Positions 8,097-16,484 of a stretch of 36,840 bases of DNA are shown one piece after another. The stretch lies in NCBI RefSeq assembly GCF_025363195.1, contig NZ_JANYEK010000252.1, positions 1 through 36,840 on the forward strand, given 5' to 3'. The stretch's first letter is position 1, and each line of letters starts with the position of its first letter. The notes under the pieces were generated by a model. That model searched no databases and was not told where the DNA came from. It saw only the letters and a program-made list of their open reading frames with translations. The stretch comes from Sphingomonas sp. GTDB taxonomy: Bacteria > Pseudomonadota > Alphaproteobacteria > Sphingomonadales > Sphingomonadaceae. A program made the translations under genes and the position numbers.

Positions 8097-9464
8097 ATGT
8101 CCAAGCTCCCCGTGGTCGCGATTATCGGCCGTCCCAATGTCGGCAAGTCGACGCTGTTCAACCGCCTCGTAGGCAAGAAGCTCGCTCTGGTCGATGATCG
8201 CCCCGGCGTGACGCGCGACCGGCGGGAGGGCGACGCTACGTTGGTCGGGGTTGATTTCCGCGTCATCGACACCGCTGGTTATGAAGATCAGGACGCTGCC
8301 ACGCTACCCGGCCGGATGCGCCAGCAGACTGAGGCTGCCGTCGCGCAGGCCGATGTCGCATTGTTCATGATCGACGCGCGCGTCGGCGTGGTGCCGCTGG
8401 AAGAAGAAATCTCGCGCTGGCTGCGCGGGTCCGATACGCCGATCGTGCTCGTCGCCAATAAGTCCGAGGGCAAGGCAGGAGAAGCCGGCATCCTCGAATC
8501 ATTGTCGCTGGGTTATGGGGATCCGGTTCAGATGTCCGCCGAGCACGGCGAGGGTATGGGCGACCTGTTCGACGCATTGTTACCCTATATCGACCGCGAG
8601 GAGATCGAAGAAGAGCCGGACTATGATGAGGACGATCTCAGCGCACCGTTGAAGCTTGCCATCGTCGGGCGTCCAAATGCCGGCAAATCTACGCTGATCA
8701 ACCGCATGCTAGGTGAGGAACGGCTGATCACAGGGCCGGAAGCGGGGATCACGCGGGATTCGATCGCGGTTGACTGGACCTGGCACGATGAAGACGGGAA
8801 TGCCCGCGCCGTGCGCCTCATCGACACCGCCGGCATGCGCAAGCGTTCCAACGTGCAGGACAAGCTCGAAAAGCTTTCGGTCGCCGATGCATTGCACGCG
8901 ATCGATTTCGCCGAAGTCGTCGTATTGTTGCTCGATGCGACGCGCGGGTTAGAATCGCAGGATCTGCGCATTGCCTCCGCCGCTTTGGAAGAAGGCCGGG
9001 CGCTCGTCGTCGCGCTCAACAAATGGGATGTGGCGGAACATGCCAGTTCGTTATTCAACGGCGTCAAGGCGGCGCTGGAAGAGGGGCTGAGCCAGGTCAA
9101 GGGCGTGCCGGTGCTGACCGTCTCGGCGGCAACCGGCAAGGGGCTCGACATGCTCATCAAAGTTGCGTTCGAAACGCGCGAGGCGTGGTCGAAGCGCATC
9201 GGCACCGGCGAACTCAACCGCTGGTTCGAAAAGGCGGTCGAGGCCAATCCGCCCCCCGCGCCGGGCGGCAAGCGCATCAAGCTGCGCTACCTGACCCAGG
9301 CCAAGACGCGCCCGCCAGGCTTCATCCTGTTCGGCACGCGGGTCGATCAATTACCGACCAGCTATCAGCGTTATCTCATCAACGGCATCCGCCGTGATCT
9401 GGGCTTTGGCGCGGTGCCCGTCCGCCTTACCTTACGTGCGCCCAAGAACCCTTTCGACCGATAG
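8097..9464 (+). CDS. der: Ribosome biogenesis GTPase Der (EngA)
   Basis: A 455-residue protein with the tandem GTPase domains that define Der. Domain 1 has the P-loop G-R-P-N-V-G-K-S-T near residues 11-19, then D-T-A-G-Y and N-K-S-E. Domain 2 repeats G-R-P-N-A-G-K-S-T, D-T-A-G-M and N-K-W-D. An acidic linker (E-E-I-E-E-E-P-D-Y-D-E-D-D) separates them, and a KH-like C-terminal domain ends in K-N-P-F-D-R. Der is essential in most bacteria and acts in 50S subunit maturation. Position directly after bamB is conserved across proteobacteria. Confidence 0.97.
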   Translation: MSKLPVVAIIGRPNVGKSTLFNRLVGKKLALVDDRPGVTRDRREGDATLVGVDFRVIDTAGYEDQDAATLPGRMRQQTEAAVAQADVALFMIDARVGVVPLEEEISRWLRGSDTPIVLVANKSEGKAGEAGILESLSLGYGDPVQMSAEHGEGMGDLFDALLPYIDREEIEEEPDYDEDDLSAPLKLAIVGRPNAGKSTLINRMLGEERLITGPEAGITRDSIAVDWTWHDEDGNARAVRLIDTAGMRKRSNVQDKLEKLSVADALHAIDFAEVVVLLLDATRGLESQDLRIASAALEEGRALVVALNKWDVAEHASSLFNGVKAALEEGLSQVKGVPVLTVSAATGKGLDMLIKVAFETREAWSKRIGTGELNRWFEKAVEANPPPAPGGKRIKLRYLTQAKTRPPGFILFGTRVDQLPTSYQRYLINGIRRDLGFGAVPVRLTLRAPKNPFDR

Positions 9465-9509
9465 TGCCGAACCGGCCTGATGAAAAAACTATAAATACAA
9501 TAGAATCAG

Positions 9510-9535
9510 TGGGTTGCAAAAATTTTATCAACCCA
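9510..9535. other. Inverted repeat downstream of der
   Basis: A 7-bp perfect inverted repeat, TGGGTTG (9510-9516) and CAACCCA (9529-9535), with a 12-base AT-rich loop. It lies 45 bases after the der stop and about 95 bases before the Hpt gene, in an AT-rich gap that contrasts with its surroundings. It could end der transcription or be an operator for the Hpt gene. A weak T-rich stretch (9541-9547) follows on the plus strand. The function is undecided. Confidence 0.4.
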
Positions 9536-9629
9536 GATCGGTTTTGTTCGTCAACCTTACGTTTACCCGGACATCGTACAAAGCTGCTTATTCTCAAAGG
9601 GTAGTGCGTGCCCAATGAAGGAGATGACG

Positions 9630-10043
9630 GTGTCGTTCGAAGGCAGCACATTGGTGGATTGGACCGCCTATCAGCGTTCGCGAAGTGAGCTGGGCGCGGG
9701 ATTCGTCCGCATTCTCGGCTATTTCCGTGAGGATGGCGTGAAATCGGTCGCGGCGATCGAGGCGGCAATGCGCGCCAGCAACGCCGCTGCTCTCGTCATC
9801 CCGGCGCACACGCTGAAGGGCGAGGCTCGCCAGTTCGGTGCCGAACCGCTCGGCATGCTGGCGGAAACGATCGAGGCGATCGCGCGCGATTGCGTCGAAA
9901 ACCACGATACGCCGGACGAGGCGCTGGAGCATGTCGTCCAGCTTAGCCCGCTGTTCCAGCAAACCCTGGCGCTGCTGGAACGCGAAGCGAACCCGCTCGT
10001 CGCCCGCCGCCCGAATGCGGGATTTGGACGCCGCGCCATTTAA
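9630..10043 (+). CDS. Hpt (histidine phosphotransfer) domain protein
   Basis: A 137-residue protein built as one four-helix Hpt domain. The phosphoryl-accepting residue is H60 in the signature A-H-T-L-K-G-E-A-R-Q-F-G. Hpt proteins relay phosphate between response regulators and histidine kinases in multistep phosphorelays; no kinase or receiver gene is adjacent, so partners are unknown. The start is a choice: ATG 9615, ATG 9624 and GTG 9630 are in frame. AAGGAG (9618-9623) gives ideal 6-base spacing only for the GTG, and touches ATG 9624 directly, so GTG 9630 is preferred. The C-terminus ends in a basic tail. Confidence 0.85.
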   Translation: MSFEGSTLVDWTAYQRSRSELGAGFVRILGYFREDGVKSVAAIEAAMRASNAAALVIPAHTLKGEARQFGAEPLGMLAETIEAIARDCVENHDTPDEALEHVVQLSPLFQQTLALLEREANPLVARRPNAGFGRRAI

Positions 10044-10502
10044 CGAGCGCCGATAGCTGCCAACCGGAAACGATCGCTCAAAGGTCGGGTCTTTTTGCAA
10101 TGCGGCGAATATAGACAGTGTTGACATCGCAGCGGGGTTTTCAGTCTCGGCAGACGATGCGGATTTTAATGCAAAAGTCACAAGAGTCACACCCATCACG
10201 TGCGCAAGGCGCATCGGCGGACATCGAGGCCGCTGAGAGCGGCGCGCACCCACCCGCCCGACCTCCGAAGCAGGCGTAGGTCGAGAGCGGGAAGGACGAA
10301 GACGCGGCATCGGTGTCAGTGTGGCATTCTCAAGCCGGTGTAGGACAGCGGCTTTCGACATCATCCCGACTTTGATGGATGACGACCGCTGTAGCCGGCG
10401 GGTTCGGTGGGTGGTGCCGGAAGCCAGCATCTCCAACTGGGCCTCGGCCATGACATGCTTGGCAACCGCCGTTTTCTGCCGCTCGAGCTTTCTGCCCGTC
10501 AG
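10044..10502. other. Gene-poor stretch between the Hpt and AraC-family genes
   Basis: About 460 bases without a gene I can support. A minus-strand frame here stays open and continues antisense through the Hpt gene, but its composition (very Arg/Ser rich, no recognisable domain) looks like random open sequence. It may hold the decayed 5' part of an old gene. No clear promoter or terminator was seen. Confidence 0.5.
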
Positions 10503-11402
10503 TCAGGCGACGGCGGCTAAGTCGACCTGGTGCTCGGCCTCGCGAAGACGTTCTGCGTCTCGCGCCGGCGGCGCACCGAACATGCGCGCATACTCGCGGC
10601 TGAACTGCGACGCACTCTCGTATCCCACCGCATAGCCCGCGCGCGACGCGTCGGCGTTGGCGATCAGCAGCCGGCGCGCTTCCTGCAGGCGGAGCGACTT
10701 CTGGAATTGCAGCGGGCTCATCGCGGTCGCGGCACGGAAGTGGCGGTGAAACGAGGCCATGCTCATCCCCGCCACCTCGGCCAGCGTCTCGATCCGGACC
10801 GGCCGGTCGTAATGCCGCCGCAGCCACCCGATCGCCTGGCGGATTTGCCCCAAACGACTGTCCGCGCGTGCAGCTTGGCGGATTATCCCACCCTGCGGCC
10901 CCTGCAACAGCCGGTAGAGGATTTCGCGCTCCAACATTGGCGCGAGCACCGGGATATCGTGCGGCGTGTCGAGCAGGCCGATCAGCCGCGCCCACGCGTC
11001 GAGCAGCGGCGCGGTCACCGCACTCACCGCGAACCCGGCGGTATCGGCCACGGGCTGGTCGGGCATCTCCGCCAGCAATTCCGTCAGGCATTCAAGGTCG
11101 AGCGCCATCGCAACCGCGATATAAGGTTCGGCGGGTGACGCCTCGATCACGCAGCCCGAGGCCGGCAATTCAAGCGAGCCGACGAAATAGCTTGCGGGAT
11201 CGTAGCGCAGCACGCGATCGCCGATCATCACCTGTTTCGCGCCCTGCAGCACGACGCAAAGCATCGGGGTGTACATCACGGGGTTAGGCTGGCTCGTCGC
11301 CGCGGCGACATGGATCGAGACGCGGGATAGCGGACAGTCGCGCGCGGCGTGACGCAATGCAAGGGAACGGAGGCGGGTGAGGTGTTCGAGCATACGTCCC
11401 AT
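10503..11402 (-). CDS. AraC family transcriptional regulator (YqhC-like)
   Basis: A 299-residue regulator. The N-terminal ~190 residues form the AraC_N cupin-type sensor, with M-Y-T-P-M-L-C-V-V-L-Q-G-A-K and the Y-F-V-G-S-L-E-L-P-A block of the YqhC-like subgroup. The C-terminal ~100 residues are the double HTH domain: L-A-E-V-A-G-M-S-M-A-S-F-H-R-H-F, then S-P-L-Q-F-Q-K-S-L-R-L-Q-E-A-R and Y-A-V-G-Y-E-S-A-S-Q-F-S-R-E-Y. It is divergent from the SDR, aldo-keto reductase and alcohol dehydrogenase genes. E. coli YqhC similarly controls an alcohol dehydrogenase and an aldo-keto reductase in response to reactive aldehydes, so control of these neighbours is a reasonable inference. ATG 11393 is an alternative start. 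Confidence 0.9.
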   Translation of the reverse strand: MGRMLEHLTRLRSLALRHAARDCPLSRVSIHVAAATSQPNPVMYTPMLCVVLQGAKQVMIGDRVLRYDPASYFVGSLELPASGCVIEASPAEPYIAVAMALDLECLTELLAEMPDQPVADTAGFAVSAVTAPLLDAWARLIGLLDTPHDIPVLAPMLEREILYRLLQGPQGGIIRQAARADSRLGQIRQAIGWLRRHYDRPVRIETLAEVAGMSMASFHRHFRAATAMSPLQFQKSLRLQEARRLLIANADASRAGYAVGYESASQFSREYARMFGAPPARDAERLREAEHQVDLAAVA

Positions 11403-11461
11403 GTCGGTATGTACCGCTGCCGCCGCAAGTCGAGCTGGCGATCGCTCGATCGGTTTTGAGT

Positions 11462-11491
11462 GGATCGGGCAAGAAGTCGAGGGGATCGGGC
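11462..11491. promoter_or_regulatory. Direct repeat in the divergent AraC/SDR control region
   Basis: The 9-mer GGATCGGGC occurs twice, at 11462-11470 and 11483-11491, with start points 21 bases apart, i.e. two helical turns. Two more GATCGG copies flank it (11448-11453 and 11497-11502). AraC-family proteins bind direct repeats at this spacing, so this is a candidate binding site for the divergent regulator at 10503-11402. The repeats are visible; the binding is inferred. Confidence 0.45.
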
Positions 11492-11577
11492 GCGCCGATC
11501 GGCACGGGCGACCTCAAATACCAGTCAGCGCCGGGCGTTGCCCGATCAGGCAAGCCGACCAGCTTCAGGAGATGACG

Positions 11578-12540
11578 ATGACCACTGTCTATGGCGCGGA
11601 AACCACCACCGACGAGATTCTCTCGGGCGTGGATCTGGCGGGCAAGCGCATCCTGGTGACGGGCGTGTCCGCTGGGCTCGGCGTCGAGACCGCGCGGACG
11701 CTGGCGGCCCATGGCGCGGCGGTCATCGGCGCGGCGCGCGATCTGGCCAAGGCGGAGCGCGCGACGGAGCAGGTGCGCGCCGATGCAGCGGGCGGCGGCA
11801 GCCTGGAACTGGTTGAGCTCGATCTCGCCTCGCTCGCTAGCGTCCGCGCCTGCGCCGACGCGCTCGTCGCCGACGGCCGCCCGTTCGATCTGATCATCGC
11901 CAATGCCGGGGTGATGGCGACTCCGTTGGGCAAGACCGTGGACGGCTTCGAGACGCAATAAGGCACCAACCATCTCGGCCACTTCGTGTTCATCAACCGG
12001 ATCGCCTCGCTGCTAAAGCCCGGCGGACGGCTGGTGAACCTGTCGTCGGCGGGTCATCGCTTCGCCGACGTCGACCTCGACGATCCCAATTTCGAGACGA
12101 CGCCGTATGATCCCTGGATCGCTTATGGCCATTCCAAGACGGCCAACATCCTGTTCGCGGTCGAGTTCGACCGGCGGCATCGTGACCGCGGTATCCGGGC
12201 CACCGCGGTGCACCCCGGCGGCATACAGACCGAGCTTGGCCGCCACCTGAGCCCCGAAGCGACCGATGCGCTGATCAAGTCGATCGACGCCGCGCAGAAG
12301 GCGTCTGGTGCCCCGCAATTCAAGTACAAAACGATTCCGCAGGGCGCCGCGACCTCGATTTGGGCGGGCGTGGTCGCCGACGCCGACGAGGTCGGCGGGC
12401 GCTATTGCGAGGATTGCCATGTCGCCAATATCGTCGACGGCGCCGGTATTCGTGGCGGGGTGCGCCCCTATGCGCTCGATCCCGATCGCGCCAAGGCGCT
12501 GTGGGCGAAGAGCGAGGGGATGGTCGGCGAGCGTTTCTGA
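11578..12540 (+). pseudogene. SDR family oxidoreductase interrupted by an in-frame stop
   Basis: The reading frame would encode about 320 residues but for one TAA at 11959-11961 (codon 128). Both sides are intact and in the same frame. Before the stop are the NAD(P)-binding T-G-V-S-A-G-L-G motif, D-L-A-S-L and N-A-G-V-M. After it come the conserved G-T-N-H-L-G-H-F, the catalytic Ser in L-S-S-A-G-H and the Y-G-H-S-K active site. The stop falls where relatives usually have an aromatic residue (E-T-Q-F/Y-G-T-N), so one base change from a Tyr codon would explain it. Neither half alone has a complete fold and active site. AGGAG (11567-11571) gives 6-base spacing to ATG 11578. It is the first gene of the putative AraC-controlled set. 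Confidence 0.85.
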
Positions 12541-12655
12541 GCGCAGCGTCAGCAATCCTCACGACGATCGATCATTGACCGCGTAACGGCGATCCTTCGC
12601 CGTCGTGTCATCCATAAGGTTTAGCAGGCACTCGTGCCGTCACGGGAGAATGAAG

Positions 12656-13651
12656 ATGAAGATGCGCCAATTGGGCTCGCAGGGGCTGGAAGTATCCGCG
12701 ATCGGCATCGGCTGCATGCCGATGATCAGCGGCGGCAACATCGTCTACGGCAAGGCCGACCGCACGGAATCGATCGCGACGATCCACGAGGCGATCGATC
12801 TGGGCATCACCTTCCTCGACACCGCCGAAATGTACGGCCCCTTCACCAACGAGGCGCTCGTCGGCGAGGCGATCCGTGGCAATCGCGACGGGCTGATTAT
12901 TGCCACCAAGTTTGCGATGACGTGGAATGGCAATGAGATGGCCGGGCTCGACGGCAGCGCAGCGAACGCGCGCCGCGCCTGCGAGGGCTCGCTCAAGCGG
13001 CTCGGCATCGACACGATCGACCTGTTCTACCAGCACCGCGTCGATCCCAAAGTCCCGATCGAGGACACGATCGGTGGCATGGCCGAGTTGGTAAAGGAAG
13101 GAAAAGTCCGCCACATCGCGCTGTCGGAGGCCGGACCCGAGACGTTGCGCCGCGCCGCCGCGGTCCATCCGATCGCCGCGCTGCAAACCGAATATTCGAT
13201 CTGGGAACGCGACGTCGAAGCTGAGATCCTGCCCGTGTGCCTCGAACTCGGGATTGGCTTCGTGCCCTATAGTCCGTTGGGGCGCGGCTTCCTGGCGGGC
13301 GGTATCCGGAGCATCAACGACCTGCCGGCAGACGACTGGCGGCACAATGACCCGCGCTATTCGCCGGAGAACATGCCGAAGAATTTGGCGATCGTCGATG
13401 CGGTGGCCGCTGTGGCACGGCGCCACGGCGTCTCCAACGCGCAGATCGCGCTCGGTTGGTTACTGGCGCAGGGTGACCACGTGGTGCCCATCCCGGGCGT
13501 CAAGCGTCGCGAGACGATGCGCGATTCGGCCGGCTCGCCCGAGGTGACCCTGAGTGACACCGATCTCGCCGACCTCGACGCTGCCGCGCCCACGGGCACC
13601 ACCGCCGGCCCGCGTTATGGCGAGCGGGGCATGAAGATGGTCAAGATCTGA
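12656..13651 (+). CDS. Aldo/keto reductase
   Basis: A 331-residue NADPH-dependent reductase of the AKR (beta/alpha)8-barrel superfamily. The catalytic tetrad is visible: D55 and Y60 in D-T-A-E-M-Y-G, K85 in A-T-K-F, and H127 in Y-Q-H-R. The C-terminal cofactor loop (I-P-G-V-K-R) is also present. The closest types are the AKR13/YakC-like reductases that act on a broad range of aldehydes and ketones. Several starts are possible (GTG 12605, ATG 12650, 12656, 12662); GGGAG at 12644-12648 gives 7-base spacing to ATG 12656, which is chosen. It lies between the broken SDR gene and the alcohol dehydrogenase on the same strand. Confidence 0.9.
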   Translation: MKMRQLGSQGLEVSAIGIGCMPMISGGNIVYGKADRTESIATIHEAIDLGITFLDTAEMYGPFTNEALVGEAIRGNRDGLIIATKFAMTWNGNEMAGLDGSAANARRACEGSLKRLGIDTIDLFYQHRVDPKVPIEDTIGGMAELVKEGKVRHIALSEAGPETLRRAAAVHPIAALQTEYSIWERDVEAEILPVCLELGIGFVPYSPLGRGFLAGGIRSINDLPADDWRHNDPRYSPENMPKNLAIVDAVAAVARRHGVSNAQIALGWLLAQGDHVVPIPGVKRRETMRDSAGSPEVTLSDTDLADLDAAAPTGTTAGPRYGERGMKMVKI

Positions 13652-13699
13652 TCCGCCACGCCCGATTCTACCGTTCCCTGCCTATCCAAGGAATCTAAC

Positions 13700-14755
13700 A
13701 TGACCACCAATGCCTACGGCGCCACCGCCGCCGACGTGCCGCTCGAAGCGATGACGATCGTCCGCCGTGACCCCGATGCACACGACGTCGTCATCGACAT
13801 CGCCTATTGCGGCGTCTGCCATTCGGACCTGCATCAGGTCCGCAGCGAATGGGACGGGACACTCTATCCGTGCGTCCCTGGGCATGAGATCGTCGGTTAT
13901 GTCACCGCGATCGGTGACGGTGTGACCAACTTTATGGTCGGGGACACTGTCGGGGTCGGCTGCATGGTCGACAGCTGCCAGTCATGCCCATCGTGCAATG
14001 AGGGGCTCGAGCAATATTGCACCGGCACCGGTTTCGTCGGCACCTACAATGGCGCAACCCAAGATGTTCCGGGCCACACGCTCGGCGGTTATTCGCAGTC
14101 GATCGTCGTCAGCGAGAAGTTCGTGCTGAAGATCAACCACCCCGCCGATCAGCTCGCCGCGGTCGCGCCGTTGCTGTGTGCGGGGATCACCACCTATTCG
14201 CCGCTACGCCACTGGAATGCGGGCCCCGGCAAGAAGATCGGCGTGGTCGGCATTGGCGGTCTCGGCCACATGGGGATCAAGATCGCGCACGCTATGGGTG
14301 CGCACGTCGTCGCCTTTACCACCTCGGAAAACAAGCGCGACGATGCGATCGCACTGGGCGCGGACGAGGTCGTCGTGTCCCGTGACGAGCGCCAGATGAC
14401 GGCGCATGGGGGCAGCTTCGACATGATCCTCAACACCGTCGCCGCAAGCCACGATCTCGACGCCTTTTCGGCGCTGCTCAAGCGCGACGGCACGCTCGTG
14501 CTCGTCGGGGTGCCCGAGCATCCGCATCCGTCGCCGAACGTCGGCAATCTGATTTTCAAGCGCCGCGCGATCGCTGGATCGCTGATCGGTGGGATTGCGG
14601 AAACGCAGGAGATGCTGGATTTCTGCGCCGAACATGATGTGGTTGCCGACATCGAGATGATCCGCATTCAGGACATCGACGCTGCTTATGATCGCATGCA
14701 GAAGGGCGATGTCAAATATCGCTTTGTCATCGACAACGCGACGCTGTCGGCGTGA
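13700..14755 (+). CDS. Zinc-dependent NAD(P) alcohol dehydrogenase (YahK/cinnamyl alcohol dehydrogenase type)
   Basis: A 351-residue medium-chain dehydrogenase. Catalytic zinc ligands are C40 in C-G-V-C-H-S-D, H62 of G-H-E, and the Cys in L-L-C-A-G-I-T-T-Y. Structural zinc is bound by the four-Cys lobe C-x6-C... (C-Q-S-C-P-S-C-N-E-G-L-E-Q-Y-C). The Rossmann motif is G-I-G-G-L-G-H. This pattern is that of the YahK/CAD group, which reduces aldehydes with NADPH. AAGGAA lies just before the ATG. With the aldo-keto reductase upstream it forms a plausible aldehyde-detoxification pair. Confidence 0.92.
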   Translation: MTTNAYGATAADVPLEAMTIVRRDPDAHDVVIDIAYCGVCHSDLHQVRSEWDGTLYPCVPGHEIVGYVTAIGDGVTNFMVGDTVGVGCMVDSCQSCPSCNEGLEQYCTGTGFVGTYNGATQDVPGHTLGGYSQSIVVSEKFVLKINHPADQLAAVAPLLCAGITTYSPLRHWNAGPGKKIGVVGIGGLGHMGIKIAHAMGAHVVAFTTSENKRDDAIALGADEVVVSRDERQMTAHGGSFDMILNTVAASHDLDAFSALLKRDGTLVLVGVPEHPHPSPNVGNLIFKRRAIAGSLIGGIAETQEMLDFCAEHDVVADIEMIRIQDIDAAYDRMQKGDVKYRFVIDNATLSA

Positions 14756-15167
14756 TCGGGAGCCGGTCATGAACAGCGCACGAGCTCCAGCGTCGACGCT
14801 GGCCGGGAGCACGGCAGCTCGAGGATATCGAACAAACGATCATTCGTTCATTATGCGGATGCCTTTCATGCGCATTGAGGCGCGGCGGGAGAGCCGCTCC
14901 TCGTTACGCGACCGGTATCCTGGCCACTTTCCTCCATCATCTGCCGGTCAGGGACGGGACGTTCGTGCGCATCCGGGCATGTTACGAACGGCCGGTTGCG
15001 GAATGCGGCGAGCGCGGCGCACATGACCGGTTGGGGGTCATTCGACGGTCGCCGCTTGCGTGGGGGGTAGATGACGGCCATCGTACGGCATCGCCGCCGG
15101 ATCAGTTGACTGCGGCAAATAGCAGGAGCGAAGCTGCGATGCGCGGGTCGCGCGAGGAAACTTCCTG
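14756..15167. other. Gene-poor stretch with a palindromic candidate operator
   Basis: About 410 bases with no gene I can support. The clearest structure is a short palindrome, AACGA (14835-14839) and TCGTT (14844-14848) around a 4-base centre, of the type bound by TetR-family regulators, but no TetR gene sits here. The following ~300 bases are GC-rich and have no long coding-like frame. The MFS gene start and its GAGGAAA ribosome site (15154-15160) end the stretch. Confidence 0.45.
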
Positions 15168-16430
15168 ATGGGTGGCGTCATGAACGCCCCTACCTTTGCG
15201 AAAGGTCTGTCCCGCCGGCAGATTGCGTCGATCTGCGCGGGCAATGCGCTCGAGTTCTACGACTTCGTCGTCTACGCGATCTTCGCCGCCCAGATTGGCC
15301 GCGCCTTCTTCCCCTCCGACCGCGCAGGCATCAGCCTGCTCGCGTCATTGGCAACCTTTGGAGTGGGCTTTGCCACCCGTCCGCTGGGCGCTTTCGTCAT
15401 TGGCCGGATGGCCGACCGGGCGGGACGCAGACCCGCCATGATCTTGTCGTTCTCGCTCATCGGGATCTCTGTCGGTGGCCTCGCGCTGACCCCGGGATAT
15501 GCGACGATCGGCATGGCGGCGCCGGTGCTTGCCGTGATGTTCCGCCTCCTCCAAGGGTTTGCACTTGGCGGCGAGGTCGGTCCGAGCACCGCGTTGCTGC
15601 TGGAGAGTGCGCCGATCCGCCGCCGGGGCCTCTACGTGTCTCTTCAGGCGATGAGCGCCGATGGCGCCGTCATGGTCGCCGGGTTGGTCGGCGTCATTCT
15701 GTCGATGACGCTCGACCCGACAGCCGTCGATGATTGGGGCTGGCGGCTCGCGCTCCTGATCGGGCTGGCCATCCTGCCGTTCGCGCTGGCCGCGAGACGC
15801 ACGCTGGTCGAGACGCTAGCGATGGAGGAGGCTTTGCCACCGCACGTCGCCAAGGCAGGCACACGACGCATCGTGCTGTTCGGCCTCCTGATGCTCGCCG
15901 CTGCGACGATCGCCAATTACGTGCTCGTCTATTTGGGGACCTGGGCTTCCACCACGCTGGGCATCGTCCAGCGCTCCGCCTTTGCGTCTGTCATGCTGGT
16001 CGGCCTGGGTGGAGTCCTTTGCGATCCGCTGAGCGGGTGGCTTTCCGACCGGTTCGGACGCCGACCCGTGATGATCGTTCCCGCCGTCGGGTTGGCGCTG
16101 GTGGTGCTGCCGGCCTTCTGGTGGGTGGCGCATCATCCATCGCCGGGGTCGCTCTACGCCGTGAGCACCGTGCTCGCGTGCATACTCGACCTTTCAACGG
16201 GTACGATGCTCGTCGCGGTCGCCGAAGCGCTTCCACGTGCGCGGCGTGCCGGCGGCTTCGCGCTGATCTACGCGGTCGCGATCTCGGCATTCGGCGGCTC
16301 AACGCAGTTCGCTGTTGCCGGTTTGATCCGGCTCACTGGCGACCCGCTGATGCCAGCTTACTACATGCTGGCGGCGTTGCTGATCGGCCTGATCGCGATG
16401 TGGCGCTTCCCGGAAACCCGTCCAACCTAG
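15168..16430 (+). CDS. MFS transporter, metabolite:H+ symporter (MHS) type
   Basis: A 420-residue, 12-helix inner-membrane carrier. The N-terminal A-G-N-A-L-E-F-Y-D-F-V-V-Y is the hallmark opening of the MHS group (citrate, proline/betaine, alpha-ketoglutarate symporters). The loop 2-3 motif reads G-R-M-A-D-R-A-G-R-R, and the equivalent in the second half is G-W-L-S-D-R-F-G-R-R. G-F-A-L-G-G-E-V-G-P in helix 4-5 also fits. The substrate is probably a small organic acid or zwitterion but cannot be told from sequence. AGGAAA 7 bases upstream supports ATG 15168; ATG 15180 is an alternative. It is convergent with the M42 peptidase gene. Confidence 0.88.
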   Translation: MGGVMNAPTFAKGLSRRQIASICAGNALEFYDFVVYAIFAAQIGRAFFPSDRAGISLLASLATFGVGFATRPLGAFVIGRMADRAGRRPAMILSFSLIGISVGGLALTPGYATIGMAAPVLAVMFRLLQGFALGGEVGPSTALLLESAPIRRRGLYVSLQAMSADGAVMVAGLVGVILSMTLDPTAVDDWGWRLALLIGLAILPFALAARRTLVETLAMEEALPPHVAKAGTRRIVLFGLLMLAAATIANYVLVYLGTWASTTLGIVQRSAFASVMLVGLGGVLCDPLSGWLSDRFGRRPVMIVPAVGLALVVLPAFWWVAHHPSPGSLYAVSTVLACILDLSTGTMLVAVAEALPRARRAGGFALIYAVAISAFGGSTQFAVAGLIRLTGDPLMPAYYMLAALLIGLIAMWRFPETRPT

Positions 16431-16484
16431 TCCGTCAGCACATCGGTCGGTATTCCGAGTAACGCGCAGTCTTTTACAGGAACG

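Noticed and set aside
9510..9535. Hairpin after der as a definite intrinsic terminator
   Set aside because: The stem is only 7 bp, the loop is long and AT-rich, and no proper T run follows immediately; it is reported only as an inverted repeat.
10044..10451. Minus-strand start of a gene running into the Hpt region
   Set aside because: The frame is Arg/Ser-rich with no domain, and most of it is antisense to the Hpt gene.
11959..11961. Stop in the SDR gene as a programmed recoding site (selenocysteine or readthrough)
   Set aside because: The codon is TAA, which is not used for selenocysteine. No recoding structure was seen, and readthrough of TAA is unlikely in this context.
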